Assembly: GCA_937892705.1 (NCBI GenBank)
Contig: CALBGR010000010.1
Coordinates: 1-53,976 of the forward strand
Length of the DNA stretch: 53,976 nt
Source of the DNA: an uncultured Candidatus Saccharibacteria bacterium
GTDB taxonomy: Bacteria; Patescibacteriota; Saccharimonadia; Saccharimonadales; UBA4665
Reading direction: 5' to 3'
Position numbers and translations under genes: made by a program. Below, one piece after another: positions 36,901-45,328 of the stretch. Every line of letters starts with the position of its first letter. Positions within the stretch are counted from its first letter, which is position 1. The notes beneath the pieces were generated by a model, which saw only the letters and a program-made list of their open reading frames with translations, searched no databases and was not told the origin of the DNA.

Positions 36901-38646
36901 CAGCCCGCTTAATAATTCTGCAGCCTCTTGCACCTTGCGGTTTTTCGCAGTACGCAGCTCACCTTGCAGTTTTACGTAATGCTGGTGATACGTTTGCAGT
37001 TTCTGGACAAATTGTGTTTCAAGATCTTCTAGCAGCTCCTCGTCAATACGCCCGAGACGAAGCATAGGGTTATGAAACTCATGCTCGCCACGCACCTCTG
37101 CCAACGTTGCAGTTATTTTTTCTTGTACTGCATCAAGTGCCGCCGGCGTATCAGAAAGCACCAGTGTCGAAAGACCGTTTGCGCATGATTGTGCAATCAC
37201 CCCACTAATAAAATGGCTTTTGCCGGTACCTGGCGGACCATCAATCACTAGCACATTACATTCTGGCTTATTTAACGCCAAAAGCGCCTTTTTCTGCTCA
37301 TCATTGAACGACAACGGAATGTTGCTAATAAGTTTTTCGGTAATCGGCTTTGATTCCCACTCCTCGGCTACTTCTTGTACATAACGCGTAGGTGTATCCA
37401 TGATGTAGCTTCGGGCAAATTCTGCAAACGCTTGTCCGGCTTTGCTACCGCTGTATAAAAGCTCTTCATAGTCACTAATAATCGACTCGTTAGACTTATC
37501 AAACACCACCAGGCGCAAACGATTGTTAATTGTCACACCTGCATTGCTTACTTCACGACTAACAGGACTATCAAGCGGAAGACCCTTATCAATGTCAAAA
37601 GCATCTATCAAAGCATTAACTACAAACTGCAGCCGGCCGACCACATCCTTCCGTTTCCGGCTATCAATGGTAATAACCTTATCCAGCTGACTATTTAAAG
37701 CCAGCTCAGTACCCATGGCCCGACTATACTGCTGAAGCACAAAGTTGATAGCTTGCGTATTTATAAAAATACGGTTTTCAAATGCAAAGGTAACCGATGG
37801 ATATGCATGCGAAGTCTGCACCGCAGTATAGAAAAGTGGAAATGCTATACCCTGAAAACTAATTTCACCAAAATACAGATACAAATCAGTGGTTGCAAGC
37901 ACTTGGTTGTTGCGATGCAGTTGATATACATCCTGATACGCATCGGCGGTAGCAAATTCATCTAAAAATTCCCGCAACGTTCGTTTAACCGCTTCAACCG
38001 TCAACACCTCTTCAAGTGCGCTCAGGAGCGTATCAAACGACTGATTTTCCCGATAAAACTTCGTAGCTACTGCATAAAATGCCGCTTCAAAGGTGCCAAA
38101 TAGTTTATGAGTCGCACCATTCTGTATCTGGATACCATATGATCTATTTTCCGGCACTGCAGCACGCGCATCTCTAAGCATCGGTACAAGCAGTTCAGTT
38201 GCGAGCAGTGACTTTATTGATCCTTCGACCGCCGCATAAAAGCCATCTTCTGAATGATAGTCAGCTTTATGTTTTTCTATCGCAAGCGCAATAGAGCGAA
38301 TCACTGCACTTAATTGTTTTGCATCCAGACTTTCAGTTGATCGCACAAGTGCATCACTCGCACGATCATCTGTATGGGTGACGTATTTGTTTTGACTAAC
38401 TACAAATGTTTCCTGTGCGAAACCTGAAACTACATTTTTGTAGAGGTTTTTATGCAGTTGAGGGTATTTATCAAGCAATAAGCATGCTTGTAATCCGTGT
38501 AGATAACCACTGGTGATACGGCGTGCCGGCAGCAATCCGTCACGAAAGCCCGTCTCTAAGAATGTCTTAAAGTACCGAGCAATATCGTCAGCGAAACCAC
38601 CAGTATCTACAGTCGTGTCAGTTGCAATGACAGTATCTTCTTCCAT
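33976..38646 (-). CDS. Very large SF1 (Upf1/Dna2-like) helicase
   Basis: ATP-dependent DNA or RNA helicase, 1556 residues from ATG 38646. That start is preferred because TATAGT (38679-38674) lies upstream and AAGAGAGGG precedes it; ATG 38673 and 38745 are alternatives. After an N-terminal region of about 460 residues comes motif I, GPPGTGKSH (from G470). A 600-residue coiled-coil-rich insertion separates it from motif II, DIVIIDESSRIS (about 1105). Motif III is VVLGDSNQF, then GILTPYYEQA, motif V FDTAQGESRDYV (about 1320) and motif VI VGFSRA (about 1368). The C-terminal part (DFMVAFDNERIIITYDEFKE, about 1467 on) resembles a Vsr/DUF559-type nuclease fold in which the usual Glu after the strand may be Thr. 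No defence partner genes flank it. Confidence 0.85.
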   Translation of the reverse strand: MEEDTVIATDTTVDTGGFADDIARYFKTFLETGFRDGLLPARRITSGYLHGLQACLLLDKYPQLHKNLYKNVVSGFAQETFVVSQNKYVTHTDDRASDALVRSTESLDAKQLSAVIRSIALAIEKHKADYHSEDGFYAAVEGSIKSLLATELLVPMLRDARAAVPENRSYGIQIQNGATHKLFGTFEAAFYAVATKFYRENQSFDTLLSALEEVLTVEAVKRTLREFLDEFATADAYQDVYQLHRNNQVLATTDLYLYFGEISFQGIAFPLFYTAVQTSHAYPSVTFAFENRIFINTQAINFVLQQYSRAMGTELALNSQLDKVITIDSRKRKDVVGRLQFVVNALIDAFDIDKGLPLDSPVSREVSNAGVTINNRLRLVVFDKSNESIISDYEELLYSGSKAGQAFAEFARSYIMDTPTRYVQEVAEEWESKPITEKLISNIPLSFNDEQKKALLALNKPECNVLVIDGPPGTGKSHFISGVIAQSCANGLSTLVLSDTPAALDAVQEKITATLAEVRGEHEFHNPMLRLGRIDEELLEDLETQFVQKLQTYHQHYVKLQGELRTAKNRKVQEAAELLSGLTQNAENINLHEVEQTVSNEIKYGDRDWIQDEPVEEITSDLQQLHQAIQYIRRSEANYLLPYIESRQQKAIAEFLEIVREYEKVNKTVHERLPEFIIRYRKLLPEQKTRLQSALSYIHSNYRQYVKMLANDPITTRLEITDSSDYRTIASKQLLLEKLIDVATGLRRYLSHDKKRNELLLTELLSYDTAPEEIISALRNYVDQVNALKSKIFGFSGRTLVVENLTRQLKKSIPGFSLSEPEKRLDDLQLMVDLVEFTIEQLAQLGLDLDYWKEVFHITKQDKAHVQELQKIVANLVVPADFEFMANHRIYEADNLLANISLLQHANELNEVFRANPNLATLFGIKSIGQVLAKPQAFSSRFNKLAADLDDVKQLDECKKIIKHFLKTYPAAAKRLGVNYVNGNLDIINDTFAESSPEEVKEYLAFKKKEQDITAYFREMISDNYSKTIADLEQMSALQLSHSLDAKLIKYIETHAENFAAIRAALKSKQKIAPKLFTNLLQAFPVVLADIRDYATYVPLQKQLFDIVIIDESSRISVAAALPALLRAKKVVVLGDSNQFSSRKAASMNDALNTMFRNKIATSLTRTLRDVPADTKNMYLAKAKDNFDVNNSVLDFCRPIANAELSFTKYFRSSSELISYVNKNFYSNKLKCLKARALPLKESLRFDVLDSEDASDLHGIHTNDAEAKHILQSLLDMKEAGYDGTIGILTPYYEQAALIQRYIDESVINDWFERRKLKVMVFDTAQGESRDYVFYSMVHDNTQGISHIFPAPGDIKANTLARQRLVVGFSRAASVAHFVLSKPAAQFKDEIKNVLQHNQQLIGTGTPKKTSSTTDILLAAESLLPQYFYATKFYKKYTDRARLVTQFSLGDLLKPLSPRYRHPAYKVDFMVAFDNERIIITYDEFKENFMSGDKNIRDSYLTAQEMYNQKELEGYGYKFLRLNKFNLGQKPIETLDKLLTDAVKQSNWPRDNGFLK

Positions 38647-38733
38647 CCCTCTCTTAAACCCCAATTTATACATACTATAGCAGTTATTTCCCAATGCGCG
38701 TATAGCGATTTTTACAATAAGGTTGACAAGGCG

Positions 38734-38742
38734 TGCTACAAT
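38734..38742 (+). promoter_or_regulatory. Extended -10 box upstream of the small membrane protein gene
   Basis: TGCTACAAT, with hexamer 38737-38742, 29 bases before ATG 38772. TTGACA at 38723-38728 is too close (8 bases) to act as its -35. Confidence 0.4.
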
Positions 38743-38771
38743 CAAAGTAATTAGAGGGTAAGGAGCGGTAT

Positions 38772-39134
38772 ATGAGCAGCGCCAACAATCCTATTAGAGT
38801 CACCGTAGCGCTGCTTGGTGTGAGTTTCGTCCTACTGGGATTCTGCTTCATGCTAAAAACGCTTACTATACCCATACCGCCACTGTGGCTTTCCGCTATT
38901 CTTATGATCATCGGACTTACCATGATCGCTCCATCAGATCCGAAGCTGCAAATAGGCTTCGGATTTTTGTTTTTGATAAGCGGCACATTGCTAGCACTCA
39001 AAAGTGTTGAGATTATTTCAGACACTGTACTGCGTTATAGCCTTGGGGGCTTTCTGGCTTTTGCGGGGGTACTTTTAATAATTTATAGCGTGGTAGGAGG
39101 CACGCCGAAGACGAGCAACAACCCCGACCCTTAA
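38772..39134 (+). CDS. Small four-helix membrane protein
   Basis: A 120-residue hydrophobic protein with about four membrane helices: VALLGVSFVLLGFCFML, LWLSAILMIIGLTMIA, IGFGFLFLISGTLLAL and LGGFLAFAGVLLIIYSVV. AAGGAG lies 7-8 bases before ATG 38772. No family is recognised; the helix pattern recalls DUF308/HdeD-like halves, and the next gene is an HdeD-family protein 56 bases on, so the two may be co-transcribed and related in function. Confidence 0.75.
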   Translation: MSSANNPIRVTVALLGVSFVLLGFCFMLKTLTIPIPPLWLSAILMIIGLTMIAPSDPKLQIGFGFLFLISGTLLALKSVEIISDTVLRYSLGGFLAFAGVLLIIYSVVGGTPKTSNNPDP

Positions 39135-39190
39135 ACAAAAACGTATAAAACCCATTAAGCACAAGCTAGCTTTGTAACAAGGAGAAAACT

Positions 39191-39766
39191 ATGGCACAAG
39201 TCATTCAAAAGACAGCGAATGAATTGTGGTGGGTTGGTATCGTCGAAGGTGTCGTGGCGATACTATTTGGTATTGCGGCAGTCTTTTGGCCGGGATTGAC
39301 GCTTGTTACGCTCGTGTACCTATTCAGCGCATTCGTGCTGGTGTGGGGAATTTCTAATATCATTCATGGCATTTTAGCGATGAACTCCCGCAGCACATGG
39401 TGGCTAACCTTACTATTTGGTGTAGCTACCACTGGGGTTGGCGTTTATCTTGTGCGCCATACCGACGTCTCATTTAAGACGTTTATTCTGCTCATTGCAT
39501 TTACATTAATCATTCGTGGTCTCTTTGATGTTCTGCGAGTCTTCCTTGACCGCACAACAGCTACCGCAAAAGTCTTATGGACAATTATTGGAGTAGCAGC
39601 AGTAGCAGTAGGCATCGTGCTCTTAAATCAGCCAGAATCCGGTGGAGTAGCATTTGTCTGGATACTTGGACTGTATGCGCTCATCACTGGACCACTTCTG
39701 ATTGCTATGTCGCTTGATATTCGCAACGAACTTGAAGCAATCAACGGCTCACGATCCCGGCGCTAG
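39191..39766 (+). CDS. HdeD/DUF308 family membrane protein
   Basis: A 191-residue inner-membrane protein with six helices in three similar pairs, the DUF308 arrangement seen in HdeD of E. coli, which is linked to acid resistance at high cell density. The first pair is GIVEGVVAILFGIAAVFWPG followed by LTLVTLVYLFSAFVLVWGI; the internal repeat recurs at about residue 75 and 130. AAGGAG lies 7 bases before ATG 39191. A bidirectional terminator hairpin follows 17 bases after the stop. Its role in this organism is unknown. Confidence 0.88.
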   Translation: MAQVIQKTANELWWVGIVEGVVAILFGIAAVFWPGLTLVTLVYLFSAFVLVWGISNIIHGILAMNSRSTWWLTLLFGVATTGVGVYLVRHTDVSFKTFILLIAFTLIIRGLFDVLRVFLDRTTATAKVLWTIIGVAAVAVGIVLLNQPESGGVAFVWILGLYALITGPLLIAMSLDIRNELEAINGSRSRR

Positions 39767-39782
39767 CAGCTAAAAGCCAATG

Positions 39783-39815
39783 AAAATAGCCCAGGTATGT
39801 TTCCTGGGCTATTTT
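39783..39815. terminator. Bidirectional intrinsic terminator
   Basis: AAAATAGCCCAGG, a 7-base loop, CCTGGGCTATTTT. The stem is flanked by A and T runs on both sides, so it can end both the HdeD transcript and the convergent small gene at 39833. Confidence 0.9.
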
Positions 39816-39832
39816 ACGTTGCCAAACTACCG

Positions 39833-39982
39833 CTACGCAGACTGATGCTTAACCTTACGCCATTTACGGAGACGCACACGTTCGGCTTTCTGCTGGGCCA
39901 AGTCCTTATCAAAATCTTCTAACTCCAACATGTCAATATCGCTAACTGATATTGGCCTTTGCAATACGTGTGCTCGTTTCAT
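39833..39982 (-). CDS. Small basic protein of unknown function
   Basis: A 49-residue protein. ATG 39982 is chosen because AAAGGAGG lies 5-6 bases before it; a longer in-frame reading to 40132 has no SD and would run into the glycosyltransferase gene. The sequence has an acidic middle (DIDMLELEDFDKDLAQ) and a very basic end (RVRLRKWRKVKH), suggesting a small nucleic-acid-binding or ribosome-linked protein. It shares the terminator at 39783-39815. Confidence 0.65.
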   Translation of the reverse strand: MKRAHVLQRPISVSDIDMLELEDFDKDLAQQKAERVRLRKWRKVKHQSA

Positions 39983-40098
39983 ATGTACCTCCTTTAGCAT
40001 AATTACCTTATGCTTACGCTTATGATACGGTTTTGGGGAATAAATAACTGGGAAATATTTCACATTTTTGCAGTGATATAAAAACCACAAAGAGTACG

Positions 40099-40104
40099 AT
40101 ATAA
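40099..40104 (+). promoter_or_regulatory. -10 box of the GT2 gene
   Basis: TATAAT, 10 bases before ATG 40115, with no SD between; near-leaderless start. Confidence 0.55.
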
Positions 40105-40114
40105 TAAGAACATC

Positions 40115-41056
40115 ATGAGAGTGGTTGTACAAATCCCGTGTCTGAACGAAGAAAAGACACTACCGTTGGTACTTGAAACAATTCCTAAAAAAATTCCAGG
40201 TGTTGACGAAATCATTGTGCTCGTTATTGACGACGGCAGCACTGACCGCACCATTGAAGTGGCTAAAAAACACGGCGTGAAACACTTCGTACGGCACATC
40301 GGCAACAAAGGACTTGCACGCTCGTTTCACGACGGAGCACTCTATGCACTTGAATTAGGTGCTGACATTTTAGTAAACACCGATGGCGACAACCAATACC
40401 CACAAGAAAAAATCGGTGATCTCATTAAACCAATTCTGGACGGGGAAGCCGACATGGTCATTGCCGACCGGCAAGTGCAAAAGATCGCTCATTTTTCACG
40501 CAGCAAAAAGTTTTTCCAAAAAGTCGGCACCAAGGTCCTGAATCTCGCTGCTGGTACCAATGTGCCGGATGCGCCAAGCGGTTTCCGAGCATATTCACGC
40601 GAAGCGCTGCTGCAACTTAATATTGTTACGCGCTTCAGTTACGCCATGGAAACCCTCATCCAGGCAGGGAATAAACGCATACGTATTGCGAGCATCAAAA
40701 TCACTACCAATCCAAAAACCCGCGAATCACGACTCTTTAAATCATCATTCGAGCATATTCTAAAATCCGGCGTTGCAATTGCCCGTTCATTTTTGATGTA
40801 CAAGCCATACATGCTGTTTATGCCACTTGCTGCAATACTGTTTCTGCTCGGACTGGTACCATTTGCGCGATACTTCTACTTTGTACTCTCAGGCGATAGC
40901 AGCGGACACTTGCAATCACTTGTCATCGGCACTGTCTTTGTTACCGCTGCCTTTATCTCGTTCACACTTGGTGTTATCGCTGACCTTATTCGTATCAATC
41001 GTATCCTTATTGAAGACCAGCTTGAACAGCAGAAACGCGCCCGCTACAAAAAATAA
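40115..41056 (+). CDS. GT2 family glycosyltransferase (DPM1/ArnC-like) with C-terminal membrane helices
   Basis: Transfers a sugar from a nucleotide-sugar, probably to a polyprenyl phosphate. The 313-residue protein has the GT-A fold: VVVQIPCLNEEKTLP at the start, LVIDDGSTDRT, GNKGLARSFHDGALYA, and the DxD-type NTDGDNQYP. Then comes DAPSGFRAYSREAL. Two helices at about 230-250 and 265-290 (LFMPLAAILFLLGLVPF and IGTVFVTAAFISFTLGVIADL) anchor it. The convergent gene is a GT39-like membrane transferase 6 bases away that could use the polyprenyl-sugar made here. Confidence 0.92.
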   Translation: MRVVVQIPCLNEEKTLPLVLETIPKKIPGVDEIIVLVIDDGSTDRTIEVAKKHGVKHFVRHIGNKGLARSFHDGALYALELGADILVNTDGDNQYPQEKIGDLIKPILDGEADMVIADRQVQKIAHFSRSKKFFQKVGTKVLNLAAGTNVPDAPSGFRAYSREALLQLNIVTRFSYAMETLIQAGNKRIRIASIKITTNPKTRESRLFKSSFEHILKSGVAIARSFLMYKPYMLFMPLAAILFLLGLVPFARYFYFVLSGDSSGHLQSLVIGTVFVTAAFISFTLGVIADLIRINRILIEDQLEQQKRARYKK

Positions 41057-41062
41057 TCGTGC

Positions 41063-42589
41063 TTAATCATCAATAATAACGGGCTTCAATATCCGCTGTA
41101 GTTTCATGTTAGCATCTTGCATAAAGCTGTTTGGCCAATACCAATTCGGTTCACTGCGCACAATATAGGTAATCGGACCGCCGCCTTGTAGCATCAGTAA
41201 AATTACAACTGTCGCAAACGCGCCTTTTATCTTTGTTTGGCCAACCTTGGTGAAAAACCACGAGTAGGCCGCTGCCAGCATAACCCCAAAGGCCGGCAAC
41301 AGTGGAATAAGATACCTTCCATTAATTGCCACCGGCCGAGCAGTATAGACATATAACTGATACACCTGCAGCCACAGTGCCGCTACGTAGAGCACGCCAA
41401 CCACGATAAATAATACAAAGATAGGATATTGTCGAAGAAGCGTACGTCCGTATATGACCGCCAAAATACTACCGCCAACTACCAAAATGATCGCCAGCCG
41501 GCTTGGTATAGGCAGCTGTTGCCGCGTAGCATAATCGTTTGTTGGTCCAGCAAGTGTAAAGAACAACCGATGCCACATACCGTACCACCAATGAGTCGTG
41601 GTGTAGCGAACTGGACCATACACTTCCAGCCCGTCTTTATTTTGAGCATATGCATTATCCCGCCGCCACACACTGTATTGATTACACTCGTCAACAGTTA
41701 ACACCGCCGCACAATCCGGCACCGGCTCGTGATATCGCACAATGTTTACCACATACCGCTGAGCAAAAAGCAGCACGCCAAGTCCCAAAAACACTACAAA
41801 CGTCAGTTTGAGCTGCGTAGAAAACTGTTTAAAATCCTGCCACGCTTGAGCCGGTATTTCTTTGCCATGTCGAAGCACACGGAATATCTCGTAGCACAAA
41901 TAAAACACCACACCCGCAGCAATAGGCAAGAAAGCATATTTTACTACCGACGCAAACAGCAGTAAGATAAGCAACCACAACATAAAAGCAGTCGGTATCG
42001 TTTCATTAGTCCGCAATCCCTCACGAATGCGAAGCGTCAGCCAAAATACCGCTGCCACAATAAGTATCAGTAGATTGTCATAATTAATCTGACCAGCAAG
42101 CAACGGCACTACCGGAATTAACACAAATACCGCCAATACCGCATGCACAATCGCCGGCGATAGCCCTGCCTTTAGCAGCACATTTCTATACACAATCACG
42201 CCAGTAGTAAACAGCGCAATATTTATAAACCGTAAAACAATCACAATTACTGTTTCGCTTGACGTGATAGCTGCCAGCAACCGATACGGAAAACTCATAA
42301 GGTAATGAAACAGATATGACGGATCGGTAGCAACTGAGCCAAATTCTGCAGCTTCTGGTGTCTGAGTAATTGCAAACGGGTTCCACAGCTCGGCGTAAAG
42401 TTTAATAATTCCTAAATGAAAATTCTCATCAAACGCCATGGGATATAAACTGGAAATAGCCACCCATGAGGAAGAGAGCACCAAAAAAGCAAGTACCCCA
42501 TAAAAAAACTTATTTGATGCGATTACTGTTGATAAACCTTGTAAAAACCCCAAAACCTTAGAATCTTTTTTCGTAGTCATTCCCATCAA
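41063..42589 (-). CDS. Multi-pass membrane glycosyltransferase-like protein (GT39/DUF2142 type)
   Basis: A 508-residue protein with about 11-12 helices. The first outer loop has an Asp-Glu pair after helix one (YPMAFDENFHLG), the usual acidic motif of GT-C transferases that take sugars from polyprenyl phosphate. A large loop with VPDCAAVLTVDECNQY and WWYGMWHRLFF lies between helices, and NGRYLIPLLPAF near the C-terminus is typical of DUF2142 and GT39 relatives. ATG 42583 (MGMTTKK) is an equal choice to 42589. It is convergent with the GT2 gene and divergent from the flippase-like gene, so all three probably serve surface glycan synthesis. Confidence 0.78.
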   Translation of the reverse strand: MMGMTTKKDSKVLGFLQGLSTVIASNKFFYGVLAFLVLSSSWVAISSLYPMAFDENFHLGIIKLYAELWNPFAITQTPEAAEFGSVATDPSYLFHYLMSFPYRLLAAITSSETVIVIVLRFINIALFTTGVIVYRNVLLKAGLSPAIVHAVLAVFVLIPVVPLLAGQINYDNLLILIVAAVFWLTLRIREGLRTNETIPTAFMLWLLILLLFASVVKYAFLPIAAGVVFYLCYEIFRVLRHGKEIPAQAWQDFKQFSTQLKLTFVVFLGLGVLLFAQRYVVNIVRYHEPVPDCAAVLTVDECNQYSVWRRDNAYAQNKDGLEVYGPVRYTTTHWWYGMWHRLFFTLAGPTNDYATRQQLPIPSRLAIILVVGGSILAVIYGRTLLRQYPIFVLFIVVGVLYVAALWLQVYQLYVYTARPVAINGRYLIPLLPAFGVMLAAAYSWFFTKVGQTKIKGAFATVVILLMLQGGGPITYIVRSEPNWYWPNSFMQDANMKLQRILKPVIIDD

Positions 42590-42616
42590 TTATATATGAA
42601 TTCCTTTAAGTTAGCG

Positions 42617-42622
42617 TATACT
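42617..42622 (+). promoter_or_regulatory. -10 box of the flippase-like gene
   Basis: TATACT, 10 bases before ATG 42633; near-leaderless start. Confidence 0.5.
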
Positions 42623-42632
42623 TATACATACC

Positions 42633-43535
42633 ATGAAGGGGAAATTACGGATTGTTTTGGGCGTTGCTATTGTTATCGCAACCGTCGCAGCTTTCGTTTG
42701 GTATATCAATGGCAATCCTGAAGTACTCCGCCAGCTCAAAGCAACACCACTTACAACTATCGGATTATTGTTTCTTTTGTTTATCGGCGCTATGACCATA
42801 GCACTGATGCTGGTCCTGTACGGCTATATGCTTTTTTATAAAAAACACATGTCATGGCCAGAAAACTTCTTGCTTAATTCATATTCGTCACTCATTAATT
42901 TTTTTGGGCCAGGACAGAGCGGGCCGGCATTTCGCGGCGCATACCTAAAAATGAAACACGGGCTCAAAATTAAGCAGTACGTATTTATTACACTTGTATA
43001 CTATGCGTTTTATGCATTTTTCAGCGGCCTTTTACTGGCAATACCGTCTTTAGTATGGTGGCAATCACTGCTGCTGTTGCTGTTTATCGGAACGGTTTGC
43101 TACATAGTACTCAAGATATATTTACGTCGTAACAGCGGACTACTCACCACATCAGGAACCAATCTAAAACCGCTTGTTATTATTAGCAGCGCAACACTGC
43201 TGCAAGTTCTGTTACTGTGGCTCATTTACTTCGTCGAGCTACGCTCATTTGATAGCAGTGTTTCGCTGGGTCAAGCTGCAACCTACACCGGCGCTGCTAA
43301 TTTCGCATTATTCGTCTCACTTACCCCAGGCGCTATTGGCTTCCGTGAAGCATTTTTAATTTTTTCACAAAATCTGCACCATATCTCAAATGACATTATC
43401 GTCGCCGCAAACGTTCTTGATCGTGCAGTGTATGTATTATTCCTTGGTCTTTTATTCGTAGTTGTACTTGCACTACACGCCAACAAAACACTTCAAGTCA
43501 AAAAAATCCGCCAAATAACCAAACAGGAAACTTGA
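42633..43535 (+). CDS. Flippase-like membrane protein (LPG_synthase_TM / UPF0104, AglD-like)
   Basis: A 300-residue protein with about eight helices. Its pattern fits the lysylphosphatidylglycerol synthase membrane domain family (YbhN/AglD): a long second loop, NSYSSLINFFGPGQSGPAFRG (the conserved NxxxxxxFxPG-x-G-x-x-R motif, about residues 87-107), and SLTPGAIGFREAF near residue 230 (the PGGLGxxE-like motif). Members move or help move lipid-linked sugars or aminoacyl lipids. No aminoacyl-transferase domain is attached. The neighbouring glycosyltransferases suggest a role in glycan export. Confidence 0.85.
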   Translation: MKGKLRIVLGVAIVIATVAAFVWYINGNPEVLRQLKATPLTTIGLLFLLFIGAMTIALMLVLYGYMLFYKKHMSWPENFLLNSYSSLINFFGPGQSGPAFRGAYLKMKHGLKIKQYVFITLVYYAFYAFFSGLLLAIPSLVWWQSLLLLLFIGTVCYIVLKIYLRRNSGLLTTSGTNLKPLVIISSATLLQVLLLWLIYFVELRSFDSSVSLGQAATYTGAANFALFVSLTPGAIGFREAFLIFSQNLHHISNDIIVAANVLDRAVYVLFLGLLFVVVLALHANKTLQVKKIRQITKQET

Positions 43536-43547
43536 ACATAACCAGCG

Positions 43548-43553
43548 TATTAT
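43548..43553 (+). promoter_or_regulatory. -10 box of the CvpA-protease gene
   Basis: TATTAT, 7 bases before GTG 43561; supports GTG as a leaderless start. Confidence 0.45.
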
Positions 43554-43560
43554 AGATATT

Positions 43561-44712
43561 GTGAACTTTGTTGATTTTCTCATACTAGCTTTGGTGTTAC
43601 TCACTGTTGCGCGAGGCATGGATATTGGACTGGTGCGTCAGGCGGCGTCATTTGGCGGTTTGATTATTGGCCTCATCGCCAGTTCTTATATCGCCTCACT
43701 CGTCAATGCAAATCCATTTGTGAGCATCATTATTATCGGCTGTGGCATTTTAGGCGCCATTGTTGGTAGCGAATATCTGGGCGTAAAACTAAAACATATC
43801 CTGCACGAAAAACAGATTAATAAAATCGACCGAGCACTTGGAGCTGTTATGGGCGGTGTAGTTGGCCTCGCGCTCGTGTGGTTTAGCGCAGCGCTCCTGC
43901 CGACAATACCAGCCACTGGCCTGCGTGAAGCCATACGCGACTCTACCGTAATCAGCTGGCTTGACAGAAAACTACCTCCCACAACCACTATTATTAGCTG
44001 GCTTGAAAATTCGCTGGCGCAAACAAAACTTCCAGAAATCTTCAGCGAACTTGAGCCTAAAGTTACCAATACTGACGTACCTATTCCTGACGTTGCAAAT
44101 TTTGAAGCAATTATCACCTCAGCCCGTAAGTCGGTAGTCGAAATAGAAGGGCGATCTTGCAACGGTATCGGCGTTGGTTCTGGTTTTATCGTAGCGCCAA
44201 ATTATATCGTTACCAATGCACACGTCGTTGCCGGCATGCGACATCCCTACATCCAAGATGTTGACGGGCGACATCGCGCAGAAATCGTAGCCTTTGATCC
44301 TGACCTAGATATAGCAGTACTCAAAACTGAACGGCTACGCGGCGCATCACTACCGCTTGCAGACCGTGTCGTCCGTGTTGGCACGCCAGCGGTAGCTTTA
44401 GGGTACCCAAGCGGCGGTCCATTCAGTGCACGACCTGCAGTCGTCATAGAACATTTCACGGCCCTTGGGCGCGATATTTATGACCAAAATCGTAACCGTC
44501 GAGATGTATATGCACTAAAATCAAATATTGAACCCGGTAATTCTGGCGGTCCGCTTATAGATATCGACGGACAAGTTATTGGCGTTATCTTCGCACGTTC
44601 TACAGTGCATCAACAGGTAGGATACGCCTTAAGCAGTCCTGTTGTAAAACAAATAGTTGTCCAAGCCCAAAACCAGCCAAGTAGCACCGGTAGTCTACGG
44701 TGTCTACCTTAG
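43561..44712 (+). CDS. CvpA-trypsin fusion membrane serine protease (MarP-like)
   Basis: A 383-residue protein starting at GTG 43561. The first 150 residues form a four-helix CvpA-like membrane domain (FVDFLILALVLLTVARGMDIG at the start). The rest is a trypsin-like protease facing outward, with H221 (TNAHVVAG), D250 (DPDLDIAVLK) and S328 (PGNSGGPLI) as the catalytic triad. This is the order found in the actinobacterial acid-resistance protease MarP (Rv3671c). It has C199-region and C381-region cysteines (RSCNGIG and LRCLP) that could form a disulfide, as in MarP. It probably processes cell-wall or surface proteins under stress. Confidence 0.92.
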   Translation: MNFVDFLILALVLLTVARGMDIGLVRQAASFGGLIIGLIASSYIASLVNANPFVSIIIIGCGILGAIVGSEYLGVKLKHILHEKQINKIDRALGAVMGGVVGLALVWFSAALLPTIPATGLREAIRDSTVISWLDRKLPPTTTIISWLENSLAQTKLPEIFSELEPKVTNTDVPIPDVANFEAIITSARKSVVEIEGRSCNGIGVGSGFIVAPNYIVTNAHVVAGMRHPYIQDVDGRHRAEIVAFDPDLDIAVLKTERLRGASLPLADRVVRVGTPAVALGYPSGGPFSARPAVVIEHFTALGRDIYDQNRNRRDVYALKSNIEPGNSGGPLIDIDGQVIGVIFARSTVHQQVGYALSSPVVKQIVVQAQNQPSSTGSLRCLP

Positions 44713-44770
44713 AACATAACCTCTTATCAGTACAGATCTGCCAAACGCTAGCGTTATTTGCAAATTATCT

Positions 44771-44776
44771 TATACT
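44771..44776 (+). promoter_or_regulatory. -10 box of the iron permease-like gene
   Basis: TATACT, 8 bases before ATG 44785; leaderless start likely. Confidence 0.5.
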
Positions 44777-44784
44777 ATTAACAT

Positions 44785-45315
44785 ATGCGACGGAAAATAA
44801 AATACCGATTCAGAAAACTCGCCAATGCTATCTCGCAGTGGGCAGGATCAGCAGGAGTATTTTTAGGTGCATGTGTCGTTGTGCTTGTCTGGGCCTCTAC
44901 AGGGCCATTCTTTAAATTTTCTGACACCTGGCAATTGATTATCAATACTGGTACCACCATTGTGACGTTTCTCATGGTGTTTCTTATCCAAAACACTCAA
45001 AACCGTGATACCAAGGCCATTCAACTCAAATTAGACGAATTGATTCACGCTACAAAAACTGCTCGTGATACCTTTGTCGGACTCGAAGAACTTACCGACG
45101 AAGAGCTTGCAGCGCTCGATGAAGAATTTAAAAAACTTACCCAAAATCCTGCAACCACCCAAGCACTTAAGAAACTGCGCCAAAAAATCGAAGCAGAGCA
45201 TACCAAACGTATTAATCTTCGCAACCAAGCCAGCAAAGTTGTTGGCACTATTCTAAAACCACTTACAACCACTGCAAATTCTGTGGTAAAGCACAGAAAC
45301 AACCCGCAACAGTAG
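44785..45315 (+). CDS. Low-affinity iron permease family protein
   Basis: A 176-residue protein of the small bacterial group annotated as low-affinity iron permease (Fet4-like). Two membrane helices are visible: AGVFLGACVVVLVWASTGPF (about 22-41) and WQLIINTGTTIVTFLMVFLI (about 49-68), followed directly by the family motif QNTQNRDTKAIQLKLDELI. The C-terminal 80 residues are a charged coiled coil (LEELTDEELAALDEEFKKL). The transport role is taken from the yeast namesake and is not proven for bacterial members. Confidence 0.88.
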   Translation: MRRKIKYRFRKLANAISQWAGSAGVFLGACVVVLVWASTGPFFKFSDTWQLIINTGTTIVTFLMVFLIQNTQNRDTKAIQLKLDELIHATKTARDTFVGLEELTDEELAALDEEFKKLTQNPATTQALKKLRQKIEAEHTKRINLRNQASKVVGTILKPLTTTANSVVKHRNNPQQ

Positions 45316-45328
45316 CCATATTTGTAGA

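Noticed and set aside
38723..38742. TTGACA followed by TACAAT as a standard promoter.
   Set aside because: The spacing is only 8 bases; the extended -10 TGCTACAAT can act alone.
39983..40132. A 99-residue version of the small basic protein.
   Set aside because: It would overlap the GT2 gene start and lacks an SD; AAAGGAGG sits before ATG 39982.
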